This document shows, one piece after another, positions 1 to 9,355 of a stretch of DNA of 64,000 nucleotides (the stretch's first letter is position 1; the number at the start of each line of letters is the position of its first letter). The notes beneath the pieces are model-generated. The model saw only the letters and a list, made by a program, of their open reading frames with translations. It did not search any database and was not told the origin of the DNA. The position numbers were made by a program, and so were the translations under genes. This DNA comes from JAGPUQ01 sp947084925 (GTDB lineage: Bacteria; Pseudomonadota; Gammaproteobacteria; Pseudomonadales; Porticoccaceae): contig CAMTUJ010000010.1 in the NCBI GenBank assembly GCA_947084925.1, positions 62,001 to 126,000 of the forward strand. Direction: 5' to 3'.

Positions 1-2
1 AG

Positions 3-557
3 GATTGGGATTGGGTGGTCGCCGTCAACCAGACCGCCATCGTCTACGCCATGCGCGCGTTTCTGCCGTTGATGAAAGCCAATGGCGAAAGCGGCCATGT
101 GATGAGCACCGCGTCCATGGCGGGGCTGGTCAACGCCGGCGCCGGCTGGGGTGCCTACAATGCCAGCAAGCACGCCGCCGTCGCCATGATGGAAGTGCTC
201 TACAGCGAACTCAAGGACACGCCCATCGGGGTATCGGTGCTGTGCCCGGGCGCCGTCAACACCAATATCCTGGCAGCGGCCACGCACCGGCCCGACCATT
301 TCGGAAAATCCGACGACCGCCCGATCGCGCTGAACCCGCTTGGCGAAACCCTGCAACAGGGGCTGGACCCCGACGTGGTGGGCGAGCTGGTGCTGGATGC
401 GATTCGCGAAAACCAGTTTTATATTTTCACCGACCCACGGATGGAAAGGCAGATCGAGCGGCTGTTCGATCGCATCAAACTGGGTTTTGCCTGGGCGCGG
501 AAGAATGAACATCTGATCGCGGCGAATCAGGCCGAGTTGGTGTGGAAAGCTAAATAA
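3..557 (+). CDS. Short-chain dehydrogenase/reductase (5'-truncated)
   Basis: The reading frame is open from the window edge, so the N-terminal NAD(P)-binding Rossmann glycine motif lies outside. The visible part starts in the helix that normally carries the asparagine (VNQT). It then shows the catalytic serine strand (MSTAS) and the YNASK motif, giving the Ser-Tyr-Lys triad of classical SDR enzymes. The C-terminal part (PGAVNTNI, then a variable substrate loop) is also typical. SDRs carry out NAD(P)-dependent oxidation or reduction of alcohols and ketones in the cytoplasm; the substrate cannot be read from the sequence. About 184 residues are present, against a family length near 260-280. The next gene on the same strand starts 330 bp downstream, behind a repeat. 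Confidence 0.88.
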   Translation, partial: DWDWVVAVNQTAIVYAMRAFLPLMKANGESGHVMSTASMAGLVNAGAGWGAYNASKHAAVAMMEVLYSELKDTPIGVSVLCPGAVNTNILAAATHRPDHFGKSDDRPIALNPLGETLQQGLDPDVVGELVLDAIRENQFYIFTDPRMERQIERLFDRIKLGFAWARKNEHLIAANQAELVWKAK

Positions 558-621
558 GTGCGTTCCCGAAGCGCGTTGGTATCGCGAGGCAGCGTAGGGC
601 CATGACGTATAAAGTGCACTG

Positions 622-749
622 CATAACCACGTAATCGTCGTTCCCGCGCAGAGCCTGGTCCCGCCGAGGCGGGGGCGGGAGGCCAGAAATATCAGAGCCT
701 TCTGGATGCCCGCTTCCGCGGGCATGACGGTTGTTCAGAGTATTCATAA
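622..749. repeat. MITE-like / REP-like inverted repeat, copy 1
   Basis: The gap between the SDR gene and the next gene (558-889) holds no credible gene. It contains an element that starts with ATAACCACG and CGTCGTTCCCGCGC, has an internal GC-rich hairpin, then CCTTCTGGATGCCCG, and ends with CATGACG and a TTCAGA/TATTCA end. A second copy in the same arrangement lies at 58438-58580. The complementary pieces (CGTCGTTCCCGCG near the left, CGCGGGCATGACG near the right) would fold into a long imperfect hairpin. Such short GC-rich hairpin repeats are widespread in proteobacterial intergenic DNA. It carries no coding capacity and is presumably mobilised in trans, if at all. Confidence 0.6.
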
Positions 750-889
750 CGGCGGTTGGCCCTCGGCGCGTGCCCCGGGGCATGCCGCCGGCAACTCACT
801 TGCTGTTTTGGCGAACATCGCCGACAACAGATTCATTCCCTGGCGGCTTTCGATAGGATTGGCGGCCATCCACGGAGCGTTGCGAAGCG

Positions 890-1609
890 ATGAGCCTGTT
901 ATTCAAGGAGCTGGACAGTCGATCCACACCCATCGGTGTGCTTAGCCTGCGGCGGCGGCGCGAGCTTGCGCTGGACGTCGATGTGTTCGAGATCAAGCTC
1001 GGTGAAGACTATCTGATGTCGAGTCTGTTCACCGCTTCCGAGATCGCCTTGGCGCGCCTGGGATTGGCGGCGCTTCCCGGCACGCGATTGGATGTCGTCG
1101 TCGGCGGGCTCGGTCTCGGCTATACCGCGCAGGCGGTTCTGGAAGATCAGCGGGTCGCCTCGCTCATCGTCGTCGAGATGCTGGATGCCGTCATCGACTG
1201 GCACCGGACCGCGTTGTTGCCGCTCGGTCCCGGGCTCACGTCCGATCCGCGCTGCCGGTTCGTGCAGGGTGATTTCTTCGCGTGCGCGAACGCGCCGACG
1301 GGTTTCGATACGGCAACGCCGGGACGGCGGTTCGACGCCATCCTGCTGGATATCGACCATTCGCCGGACGCGCTGCTCGACGCGCGCAGCACCGGCTTCT
1401 ATCGGCCGCAGGGGTTGCGCGCGCTGGCCGCGCATCTGAAACCCGGCGGCGTCTTCGGGCTGTGGTCGAACGACGAGCCGGATGCCATGTTCACCGAACG
1501 GCTGGCGGGTGTGTTCGAGGAAGCCTGGGCCGAGCCCGTGACCTTTCACAACCCGCTGCAGGACCGGCCGTTCACCCAGACCATCTACCTGGCCAGGGTC
1601 ACCGCCTGA
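890..1609 (+). CDS. Spermidine synthase-like methyltransferase-fold protein
   Basis: A 239-residue cytoplasmic protein with the spermidine-synthase / class I methyltransferase fold. The nucleotide-binding loop GGLGLGYT lies at about residues 67-74, an acidic end of strand 2 (VVEM) follows, and a DAILLDID strand lies near residue 153, where polyamine synthases bind the aminopropyl donor. An N-terminal beta-rich segment precedes the fold, as in the family. True SpeE enzymes are usually about 280 residues and have a YHE-type substrate motif that I do not see. The safer reading is a spermidine-synthase-like protein of unknown substrate. The start ATG is chosen because a GGAG lies 12 bases upstream and the conserved region follows directly. 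The gene is probably transcribed with the Gfa-type gene 70 bp downstream. Confidence 0.75.
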   Translation: MSLLFKELDSRSTPIGVLSLRRRRELALDVDVFEIKLGEDYLMSSLFTASEIALARLGLAALPGTRLDVVVGGLGLGYTAQAVLEDQRVASLIVVEMLDAVIDWHRTALLPLGPGLTSDPRCRFVQGDFFACANAPTGFDTATPGRRFDAILLDIDHSPDALLDARSTGFYRPQGLRALAAHLKPGGVFGLWSNDEPDAMFTERLAGVFEEAWAEPVTFHNPLQDRPFTQTIYLARVTA

Positions 1610-1679
1610 CGGGACGGGGAAGCGCGGGAGACAGGGGCGTCTTCGAAAACAACATCACACACGCGGAAGGAGAAACATC

Positions 1680-2114
1680 ATGAGCTCTGAAAAAAGCTAC
1701 GACGGCAGTTGTTTTTGCGGCGCGGTGCAGCTCACCGTCACCGGCGCGCCGGCGGCGATGGGTTATTGCCATTGTGAATCGTGCCGCCACTGGTCCGCAG
1801 GGCCGGTCAATGCCTTCGTGCTGTGGAAACCCGAGGCCGTGCGCGTTACCCGGAGCGCGGACAACATCGGCACGTACAACAAGACGCCCAACAGCTATCG
1901 CAAATGGCGCAAAACCTGCGGCGGTCACCTCTTTACCGAGCATCCCGGCATGGGACTGACCGATGTCTATGCGGCGGTCACGCCGGATTTCCCGTACCAG
2001 CCCGGCGTCCATGTGCATTACCAGGAGACCAAACTGCGCATCCGGGACGGCCTGCCGAAGATGCAGGACGTGCCGAAGGAAATGGGTGGCTCCGGAGTCA
2101 ATCTGCCGGAATGA
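1680..2114 (+). CDS. GFA (glutathione-dependent formaldehyde-activating) family protein
   Basis: A 144-residue protein of the Gfa/CENP-V fold, a small zinc-binding beta sandwich. Visible zinc ligands are GSCFCGAV near the N-terminus, CHCESC at about residues 31-36, and a TCGG motif near residue 80. In classical members the last site is FCxxCG, so this copy has one cysteine fewer there. The founding enzyme speeds the reaction of formaldehyde with glutathione, but most family members have no assigned reaction, and none is claimed here. A strong ribosome binding site (GGAAGGAG) ends six bases before the ATG. It faces the broken ATPase gene, which converges on it from the other strand. Confidence 0.85.
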   Translation: MSSEKSYDGSCFCGAVQLTVTGAPAAMGYCHCESCRHWSAGPVNAFVLWKPEAVRVTRSADNIGTYNKTPNSYRKWRKTCGGHLFTEHPGMGLTDVYAAVTPDFPYQPGVHVHYQETKLRIRDGLPKMQDVPKEMGGSGVNLPE

Positions 2115-2183
2115 TCCGTGGCGCAAGCGACCGGCGGCAACGGGACTGTCGTCGCGTAAGCCGGTTTTTGGCCGGGCGCCGGT

Positions 2184-4882
2184 TCAGTGGCCGGCTGCCG
2201 CGCGTCGGCCCAGCAGCCACTTCTCCGCCGCCACGGCGATGAAAATCCCCAGCGCGGCCGCCAGGATCGCCAGCCAGGACCAGGCATCCAGCGGCAGCAC
2301 CTGAAACAACCGTTGCGCGAGCGGCGTGTAGGTGAACAGCAGTTGCAGGCCGATCACCACAGTGCTGGCCCACAGCGCCGCCGCGTTGCCCGTCAGGGTG
2401 GCGCGCGACAGCGTTCGTGCCGCCAGCCGGCGCACATTGAACAGGTAGGCCAGTTCGCCAAACACCAGCATGTTGACCGCCGCCGTGCGGGCGGTCTCGA
2501 TGCCGTTGCCGCGCGCGAGTTCCCACTCGAAGACACCGAAGGTGGCGGCCATCATCAGCAGGCTGACATAGACGATGCGGCCCAGCAGTGCGCGCGTGAT
2601 CAGGGGTTCGGCCGGCGGTCGCGGCGGGCGCCGCATGGCGTCGCGCTCGGTCGGCTCGAAGGCGAGCGCGAGCGCCAGGGTCACGGTGGTGACCATGTTG
2701 ATCCAGAGAATCTGTCCCGCAGTGACGGGCAGCGCGAGGCCCGCGAAGATGGCGAGCAGGATCACGCTGGCTTCGCCACCGTTGGTGGGCAGGATGAACA
2801 GCAGGGATTTGCGGATGTTGTCGAATACCGTGCGGCCTTCGCGCACCGCGGCGGTGATGGTGGCGAAGTTGTCGTCGGTGAGCACCAGGTCGGCTGCCTC
2901 CCGGGCGGCGTCGGTGCCGCGCCGGCCCATGGCGACGCCGATATCCGCGGCCTTGAGGGCCGGCGCATCGTTCACGCCGTCGCCGGTCATGGCCACCAGT
3001 TCGCCCCCGGCCTGGAGTATCCGCACCAGGCGCAGCTTGTGCTCGGGACTGGCGCGGGCGATGACATCGGTGGTGGCGATGCGCGCGGCGAGGGCGGCAT
3101 CGTCGAGGGATTCGAGCATCGCGCCGGTGAGCGGCTGGTCGCCCGCGAGGCCCAGTTGACGCGCGATGGCGGTCGCGGTGGCGGCGTGATCGCCGGTGAC
3201 CATCAGGGTGCGGATGCCGGCTTCCCGGCACTGCGCCACCGCGCTGATCGCCTCCGGCCGCGGCGGGTCCAGCATGCCGACGATGCCGAGCAGGGTAAAA
3301 CCGGGCGCGATGGCAGCGAGGGTCAAAATGCCGGGCGCGTCCGCCAACTCGCGGCGGGCCAGCGCCAGCAGGCGCTCACCGGAAGCGGCCGCGGCGTGCA
3401 TGCGCGCCTCCCAGGCCGCGCGGTCCACCGGCCCGCCCGCGGCGTCGATCGGGCACAGGGGCAGGACAGTCTCCGGCGCGCCCTTCAGCAGTATGAAGGC
3501 ACGGCCGCTGTGGTCGTGGTGCAGGGTCGCCATGAAGCGCTGTTCGGAGCTGAACGGGATTTCATCCACCCGTGGCGCCGCCGCGGTTTCCTCGCGAACC
3601 GCCAGCCCGGCTTTCAGCGCCAGGGTCAGCAGCGCGCCTTCGGTGGGATCGCCGCTGAGCCGCCAGTCGCCCGCGTCGCTGCGGTGCAAGCGGGCGTCGT
3701 TGCACAAGCAGCGCGCAGCGGGCGAGCGCGAGCAGGGGCGCGTCCCGGGCCGGGTCGAGCGGCGCGCCCGCCCGCTGGAAGCCGCCCTCGGGGGCATAGC
3801 CCGCGCCACTCACCGCCACCGCGCGGCCGGGCAGCAGCAGGGTGACGGCGGTCATCTCGTTGCGGGTCAGGGTGCCGGTCTTGTCGGTACAGATCACCGT
3901 CACCGAACCCAGGGTTTCCACCGCCGGCAGCCGCCGCACCACGGCCCGCTGCCGTGCCATGGCGTTGGTGCCGATCGCCAGCGTGATGGTGACGATGGCG
4001 GGCAGGCCCTCGGGGATGGCGGCCACCGCGAGTCCCACCACCACGAGGAAGATATCGAGCGCCGCCATGTGCTGGACATAGTGGCCCCAGGCAAAGACCG
4101 CCGCGCCCAGCACCAGGATGACGGCCGTGATGGCGCGCGAAGCGGTCGAGCTGGCGGGTGAGGGGCGTGGTCAGGCTGCCGACGCCCGCCACCAGGGCGC
4201 CGATGTGGCCGATCTCGGTCGCGGCGCCGGTGGCGACCACGATGCCGTGTCCCTGGCCGCGACTCACCACGGTACCGGCGTGGGCCAGATCGAGGCGGTC
4301 GCCGATGGCCGCGCTCGCCGCCACCCGGGCCACCTGCTTGGCCACGGGCACCGATTCTCCGGTCAGCGCCGCTTCGTCGATATGCAGGTCGCGGACCTGG
4401 AGCAGACGCAGATCGGCGGGCACCCGGTCGCCGGATTCCAGCAATACCAGATCGCCGGGTACCAGTTCCGCCGCGTCGATGTCGTGGCGTTCGCCATCCC
4501 GCACCAGGGTGGCGCGGTTGGCGAGCAGGGAGCGCACCGCTTCCAGCGCCTGCTCCGCCCCTCCTGCACGAAGCTGATGACGGCGTTGACGACCACCACG
4601 CCGACAATCACCGCCGCGTCGAGATAGTCCCGCAGACCGAGCGTGATGGCCGCGGCCGCAAGCAGGACATAGATGAGCGGGTTATGGAATTGCAGCGCCA
4701 GCCGCAGCCAGGGACCGCGCCGACGCGGTGCCGGCAGGCTGTTGGGTCCGGCGCGCCAGGCGGATGCGGGCTTCCGCGCCGGTGAGCCCGCGGCTGGCAT
4801 CGCTGCCCGGGGTTTCCGTGACCCCGGCCGCGTCGAGCGCATGCCAGGCGGTCGCGGAAGCGGGCTCAGGCGCCGGATTCAT
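2184..4882 (-). pseudogene. Cation-translocating P-type ATPase, broken by four frameshifts
   Basis: Read on the minus strand, this is a full P-type ATPase (about 900 codons; PMR1/PacL-like, P2 type) with all landmarks spread over three frames. The order is N-terminal cation ATPase domain, LIYVLLAAAAITL helix, TGES actuator loop, PEGLP in membrane helix 4, DKTGTLTRNE phosphorylation site, KGAPE in the nucleotide domain, GDGVNDAP, and C-terminal helices. The frame changes near 4750, 4558, 4134 and 3709. At the second site about four bases seem to be missing between FVQEG and the next helix; the other three look like one extra or two missing bases. No single frame gives a working pump, so it is called a pseudogene, unless these are sequencing errors. 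The intended start (ATG at 4882) overlaps the end of the DinB-type gene by 17 bp. Confidence 0.85.
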
Positions 4883-5423
4883 CGGGGATCAGGGCGAGCA
4901 GGTCCGTAACGCCTGCGTCGCTGCCCGCCTGTGACAGCAAAGTCGTCGCCTGACCGCGGTGATGGGTTTGATGGTTGAAGAAATGCATCACCAGGCTGAA
5001 AAAATTCCGGGCGGCGGCTTCGCCTTTCATGTTGGCGTAATGGAGCGGGTGGTCCAGATCGGCTTCGGCCAGCGAATCCGCCCAGGCGCTGATGACCCCG
5101 TCGAGCCAGCGCCGGTGTTCGGCCAGGCTTTGAAAATCCGCAAACAACAGTTGATCGAGGCGTTGCGGCACGGCGAGCGCCCGTATGGGATCGAGGGCAG
5201 CGTGCCTGGCCGGGTGCGCGGCAAAACGCGCGAGCCAGATTCTGTCGCCGGCCAGCAAATGATTCAGCGTCCCGAGAATCGAGCCGAAAAACGCCTTGCG
5301 ATCCGCGGCGAGTGCTTCGACAGGCAGCTTGGCGGCCGCTGCGTACAGCCGGGCGTTCATCCAGGCGTTGTAGGCGGCCATGAGACGGATGTGGTCGGCG
5401 CGGCTCACTCTGTTCCTCCCCAT
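4866..5423 (-). CDS. DinB family protein
   Basis: A 185-residue four-helix-bundle protein of the DinB/YfiT-like superfamily. It opens with an AYNAWMN helix, has a HLLAGDRIW motif near residue 60, and ends with a histidine-rich helix containing HFFNHQTHHRGQ. The histidine of the second motif and those in the last helix correspond to the metal-binding triad of the fold. Family members include thiol-dependent S-transferases and damage-inducible proteins of unknown activity, so the reaction cannot be stated. Its 3' end overlaps the start of the degenerate ATPase gene, suggesting the two were once co-transcribed. Confidence 0.85.
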   Translation of the reverse strand: MGRNRVSRADHIRLMAAYNAWMNARLYAAAAKLPVEALAADRKAFFGSILGTLNHLLAGDRIWLARFAAHPARHAALDPIRALAVPQRLDQLLFADFQSLAEHRRWLDGVISAWADSLAEADLDHPLHYANMKGEAAARNFFSLVMHFFNHQTHHRGQATTLLSQAGSDAGVTDLLALIPDESGA

Positions 5424-5466
5424 GCACGAGGTATTCGCCGGTCACCGATGGTTCTGCCAAACCTCG

Positions 5467-5898
5467 TCAGCAGTCGCCCACGCGCCGGGTGGCCACCTTG
5501 GTGTCCATTTTTACCGCCATGGTGCCGAAGGATACGTTGGTGCGTACGTGGCCGTTGCCGGCCTGACCATTGGTCTGGAAATCGCCGTCCACGCGGGTCT
5601 TCGGCCCGCCTTCGACGCCGCACATCAGGGAAAAATCGAGCTTGTTGCCGTTCAGGACTTCCTTGACGACGGTGCAGCCTTGGGTCTGCTTGAGCAGTTG
5701 GCGGGGGTTGAAATCCGCGGTCCTGACGCATTCGGTGCGCCGGTCGGTGATCGCTTCGCCGGTCAGGGGGTTGGTGCTGGTCCAGACCGCTTCCCAGAGG
5801 CCCGGGTTGACTCTGAGGGCGGCGGCGTACGCAAGCCCCGACATGAGTCCCGACAACAGCAGCCAAAGGGCAAAAAGCGCGGAGAAACGGCTGGGCAT
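5467..5898 (-). CDS. DUF3617 family periplasmic protein
   Basis: A 143-residue exported protein. Residues 1-25 form a signal peptide (basic start, leucine-rich core, AYA-A cleavage region). The mature part begins with the PGLWEA motif characteristic of DUF3617 and contains four cysteines, probably paired in disulfides after export. Function is unknown for the family. It lies just upstream of the DinB-type gene on the same strand with a short gap, and is separated from the next gene upstream by a terminator-like hairpin, so it probably starts its own transcript. Confidence 0.82.
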   Translation of the reverse strand: MPSRFSALFALWLLLSGLMSGLAYAAALRVNPGLWEAVWTSTNPLTGEAITDRRTECVRTADFNPRQLLKQTQGCTVVKEVLNGNKLDFSLMCGVEGGPKTRVDGDFQTNGQAGNGHVRTNVSFGTMAVKMDTKVATRRVGDC

Positions 5899-5965
5899 GG
5901 AGCACTCCGTCGAGCCTTGGGATTCCGCTGCGATGCTAGCACGGAAGCCCGACAGAATTTCCAGA

Positions 5966-6000
5966 AAGCGGTGGCGCCCGGAGGCGCCACCGCTTTTTTT
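5966..6000. terminator. Rho-independent terminator-like hairpin
   Basis: A perfect 13-bp stem (AAGCGGTGGCGCC and its complement, 5966-5978 with 5983-5995) closes a CGGA loop. It is followed by a T-run on the plus strand, and a short TTTC follows on the minus strand. The gene that ends here (esterase-like, minus strand, stop at 6022) would use it in the orientation with the weaker T-tract, so its direction is uncertain. It also isolates the DUF3617 gene from that gene. Confidence 0.75.
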
Positions 6001-6021
6001 CCGGGGGTTACATGAAGTCCT

Positions 6022-8277
6022 TCAATCGAACAGACCTTCAAGGCGCAGCAACTGGGTCTCGCCGTTGGAGTCGTCGACGCCGTCATTGTCATTGATGATG
6101 AGCGCGCTGCCGTTCGGAAGAACCGCCAACCCTTCAATTTTCTCCAGCACCGCGCCGCCGGTGGCGTCGAGCGCTGGCATCAGGTCCGCCGCAAGGGTTT
6201 TGGTCAGCACCGGGAAGGCGGGGGTTCCAGTGGCCGGATCGGCGACCGGATCGATACCCGCGACGGAGAAAGCGTAGAGCCGCTTGATACGCGCGTCCGT
6301 GCCGCCCTGGTTGTCGCGCTCCACCACCGCGAAAGTGTCGTCGCTGACATGGGCTATTTCCGACAGGCCGACCCAGCCGCCATTGGGCGAGGTGGCCGTG
6401 TCAAGCGGGTAGTAAAAGAATGCCCAGGTAGCGCTCGCCGGGGTGTAGCGACCGATGCGCACCCGTCCGGCCGGGTCATTTTTCCATTCGCGCTGGAAGG
6501 CGACATAGACCTGTTCGGCGCTGCCGCTGCCCACCGCGGCCACCCCTTCAAAGCCCGAGCTGACCTGACGCGCGTTCGTGCTTGCGGGCAGGGGTACCAC
6601 CTGCTGGATGGTGCCGTCGGCGGCGATGGCGAGCAGGAGGTTCGGCGTGGTGCTGGTTCCCGCGCCCTCGGAGACCAGCCAGAAGCCGCCATCCGCCCGG
6701 GTGGCGAGGCCTTCCCCATCCAGCTTCACGCGGCCGTCGGTTTCCATCAGTTTCGGGGCGGTCGCGGCCAGGTGGCCGAAGCGGTCATTCAGCACGATTT
6801 CGCCGTCGATCAACGCCGGCGTGTGGCCCAGATTCAGTGGGTAGATGCGCGTGTTGCGATAAAAGCTGTCGTGGACCGTGTAGCCGCGCTGGGGGTCGGT
6901 ACGGTCGAGCGCCAGTGCCGAGAGCGCGCCCCAGGGGATCGGGGTGCCGTCCGCGCGGTTGACCGAAAGTACTGTCGGATAGGTGGGTGCCGTGGCGCCG
7001 CGGCGGTAGATGGTCAGTACCGAGCGGAATTTGTCGTCGCGGGCGTCGTTTTCGCTCGCCGCGACAACCAGGTCGCGCGCCGGGATCGGCAGCAGGCCCT
7101 CGGGGCCCACGCCCGTGGGCAGCAGTTGCAGGAACTCCGGTTCGTCGGCACCCCGCAAGCGGTAAGTCGCCACCGCATTGGCGCGCTCGGAGGCCACGAA
7201 CAGCAGCCGGTCGAACCCGTAGCGGGCGAAGGCCACGTTCTCGGGCTCGTTGCCTTTCTTGTTGGAGCGCTTGTCGGGGTAGTGACCGGCGCGGATCACG
7301 GCATGTTCCAGACCGTTGCCGGAGTCATGCAGCAGCTTGCCGGCCAGGTTGAAAATGCTGAAGCCACGGCTGCCGCCGTTCAGGTCGCCCTCGTTGGCGG
7401 TGGCGAAACTCAGCGGGGTCAGCCAGGTGACGCCGTCGGGCTCCCGCAACACGCCCGGGAGGCTGGCCACCGGCTCGATCAGGCTGTTCCTTTCGGTATC
7501 GATCTGCCCCAGATCCACGGCGCCGGCGGGATAGTGGCGGATCACCCGTCCGGTGGGCAGATGGACCTGCACGATGTGGTTGTTCTCTTGCAGGGTTACC
7601 ACGGCGATGTTGGCCGTGTTGATATCCACAAACTCGGGCTCCGGATCTTCCGGGTACAGTGCCGCGAGTCCGGTCAGATCGACGTTGCGGATCGTCCAGT
7701 CCGCTGGCGCGCCAACCAGATCGACGACGGCGAGAAAACCCGCCGGCAGTTGTGGTGGCGCGCCGTCACCGAGTTCTTCGTCGCGCTCGTTCTCGATCGC
7801 GATCGCGGCGTAGCGATCATCCGGACTCACTGTCACCGAATCCGGCTGGCCGCCGAGGGGGAGAGTGGCCACCAGGGTCCGGCTCGCAATATCGATCACC
7901 GCCAGCTCGCCCGCGGTGTTGACGAAATCCGTCGAGGTGTTCACCGCCACCAGCGCGTGGGGGCCATGCACCGTTACCGAAGTGGGTTCGCCGTTGAGCG
8001 CCAGGGTGCCGAGGGGCAGGGGGTGGGCCGGGTCGGTGATGTCGACGAACCCGGCGCGCTTGCCCGCGCTGTCGGTGTAGATCAGGGTGTTGCCATCGAC
8101 GCTCGCCGCCACGATCTCGGCCACGGTTTCCTGGTCCACGGCGGTGTTCAGAAACACCGGGAACGTGGCGATGCGCTCGAAATAGGACGTTGTGTTGAAA
8201 GGTACGGCAAGGGCCTGAGTGGCGGCCAGCAGAGTGGCTGCCGTCAGTGCCGGAACAAGGGTGCGGACAAATTTCAT
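6022..8277 (-). CDS. Secreted phytase-like esterase family protein
   Basis: A 751-residue exported protein with a signal peptide at residues 1-24 (ALA cleavage region). The first half resembles a seven-bladed beta-propeller of the choice-of-anchor / surface-layer type: repeated short motifs such as SVTVHGPHALVAVN, SVTVSPDDRYAAIAIEN and EPENVAFAR. The second half (from about residue 430) matches the phytase-like esterase domain, with the LDGEGLA, FEGVAAV and KIEGLAVLPNG segments and an acidic NDNDGVDDSNGE tail typical of calcium-binding propellers. It is likely periplasmic or extracellular and may hydrolyse phosphate or carboxyl esters; the substrate is unknown. The T2SS encoded about 17 kb away is a plausible exporter, which is inference only. 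It is a single-gene unit. Confidence 0.8.
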   Translation of the reverse strand: MKFVRTLVPALTAATLLAATQALAVPFNTTSYFERIATFPVFLNTAVDQETVAEIVAASVDGNTLIYTDSAGKRAGFVDITDPAHPLPLGTLALNGEPTSVTVHGPHALVAVNTSTDFVNTAGELAVIDIASRTLVATLPLGGQPDSVTVSPDDRYAAIAIENERDEELGDGAPPQLPAGFLAVVDLVGAPADWTIRNVDLTGLAALYPEDPEPEFVDINTANIAVVTLQENNHIVQVHLPTGRVIRHYPAGAVDLGQIDTERNSLIEPVASLPGVLREPDGVTWLTPLSFATANEGDLNGGSRGFSIFNLAGKLLHDSGNGLEHAVIRAGHYPDKRSNKKGNEPENVAFARYGFDRLLFVASERANAVATYRLRGADEPEFLQLLPTGVGPEGLLPIPARDLVVAASENDARDDKFRSVLTIYRRGATAPTYPTVLSVNRADGTPIPWGALSALALDRTDPQRGYTVHDSFYRNTRIYPLNLGHTPALIDGEIVLNDRFGHLAATAPKLMETDGRVKLDGEGLATRADGGFWLVSEGAGTSTTPNLLLAIAADGTIQQVVPLPASTNARQVSSGFEGVAAVGSGSAEQVYVAFQREWKNDPAGRVRIGRYTPASATWAFFYYPLDTATSPNGGWVGLSEIAHVSDDTFAVVERDNQGGTDARIKRLYAFSVAGIDPVADPATGTPAFPVLTKTLAADLMPALDATGGAVLEKIEGLAVLPNGSALIINDNDGVDDSNGETQLLRLEGLFD

Positions 8278-8411
8278 GAAACCTCCTGGTCTGGGATGAG
8301 CGCACCCGACCCTAGAGGTTTCCTGTGGCAGAGGGATGACAGAGAAGCACCGCGAAAAGCGTTTGCACTCGCGCCGGGGTTTCCGACCGACCCGGTTTTG
8401 TCGCGCCGCGT

Positions 8412-9158
8412 TCAGGATCCGGTGCGGTAGCGGTTGTGGAGGGTGGCGACGCGCTTGACGTACACCTGGGTCTCCGCGAATGGCGGCACGCCGCCGTAGC
8501 GCTCCACGGCGCCGGCGCCGGCGTTGTAGGCGGCGGCGGCAAGCTCGGTGTCACCGCGATAACGGGCGAGGAGATCGGCCAGGAGACGGGTGCCGGCGTT
8601 GATGTTCTGGTGGATATCGAAGGCATCGGTGACGCCGTAATCGTCGGCGGTGGCGGGCATGAGCTGCATCAACCCCTGGGCGCCGGCGCGGGAAATCGCC
8701 TCGGGGTTGAAGGCGGATTCGGCGTGGATCACCGCGCGCACCAGGGCGGGATCGACCTGCCAGCGCCGCGCCGCGCCGGCGATTTCGTCGCGGAAATCAT
8801 CCGGGTGCAGCCGCACGGTGTTCCAGTTCAGGGTCGAGTTGGGATCGCAGGCGGGGCAGTAGGTTTGCACCACCACAAAGTTTTGGCCCGCCGGCTGGCG
8901 GTCGGTGTAATGAACGACGCCGGAATCATCGCGGAACTTGTAGATGGCGCTGCGGGCGGCTTTCGCGTGCGCCGCCGGGGTCAGCGCGAGACGATTGGCA
9001 TCGCGCTCGGCGTTCGCGCGTGGCACATTCGAATAATGGGTTACACCTTCGTCATCTTTCCAGGACTGTATGGCGCCGGCGCCGGCGGTGGATGCGGCAC
9101 AGAGCCACCACCCCAACAGCAGGATTCGGCAACCGAAAGTGACAGGGCGTATCTTCAT
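8412..9158 (-). CDS. Lytic transglycosylase with N-terminal DUF4124 domain
   Basis: A 248-residue periplasmic enzyme. A signal peptide (MKIRP then a hydrophobic core) is followed by two DUF4124-like stretches (IQSWKDDEGVTHYSNVP and IYKFRDDSGVVHYTDRQP). A C-terminal SLT domain follows: the catalytic glutamate is in the AESAFNP motif, with AQGLMQLMPATA and AAYNAGAGAVERYGG as the other family signatures. It should cleave peptidoglycan between MurNAc and GlcNAc, forming 1,6-anhydro ends. The frame stays open far upstream, but the chosen ATG is the one that gives a proper signal peptide; the longer form would add an unconserved arginine- and proline-rich stretch. Confidence 0.9.
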   Translation of the reverse strand: MKIRPVTFGCRILLLGWWLCAASTAGAGAIQSWKDDEGVTHYSNVPRANAERDANRLALTPAAHAKAARSAIYKFRDDSGVVHYTDRQPAGQNFVVVQTYCPACDPNSTLNWNTVRLHPDDFRDEIAGAARRWQVDPALVRAVIHAESAFNPEAISRAGAQGLMQLMPATADDYGVTDAFDIHQNINAGTRLLADLLARYRGDTELAAAAYNAGAGAVERYGGVPPFAETQVYVKRVATLHNRYRTGS

Positions 9159-9355
9159 GACGGGCAAAGTTTGGCCCAGAATGGCGCGCTGCGCCACCAC
9201 GGGCGCCGTGGGGCGTGACAGACGTCGCGCGCAGCCCGGCCGCGCCGGCGGGGCGCCGGGCCGGTTAACATGCGCCGCACCATGGCTCGCAATGAACGCA
9301 CTTCCGTCGCAACCGCGCGGATAGCGGTAACAGGCCCCAACCCGGGAACGCGCGG

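Noticed and set aside
2187..3845. Long plus-strand frame opposite the broken ATPase gene
   Set aside because: It has no conserved motifs and is low-complexity; the minus strand holds all P-type ATPase signatures.
2184..4882. Programmed ribosomal frameshifting as explanation for the ATPase
   Set aside because: Four shifts of mixed direction, one with about four bases missing, and no slippery heptamers that I can see; decay or sequence error is simpler.
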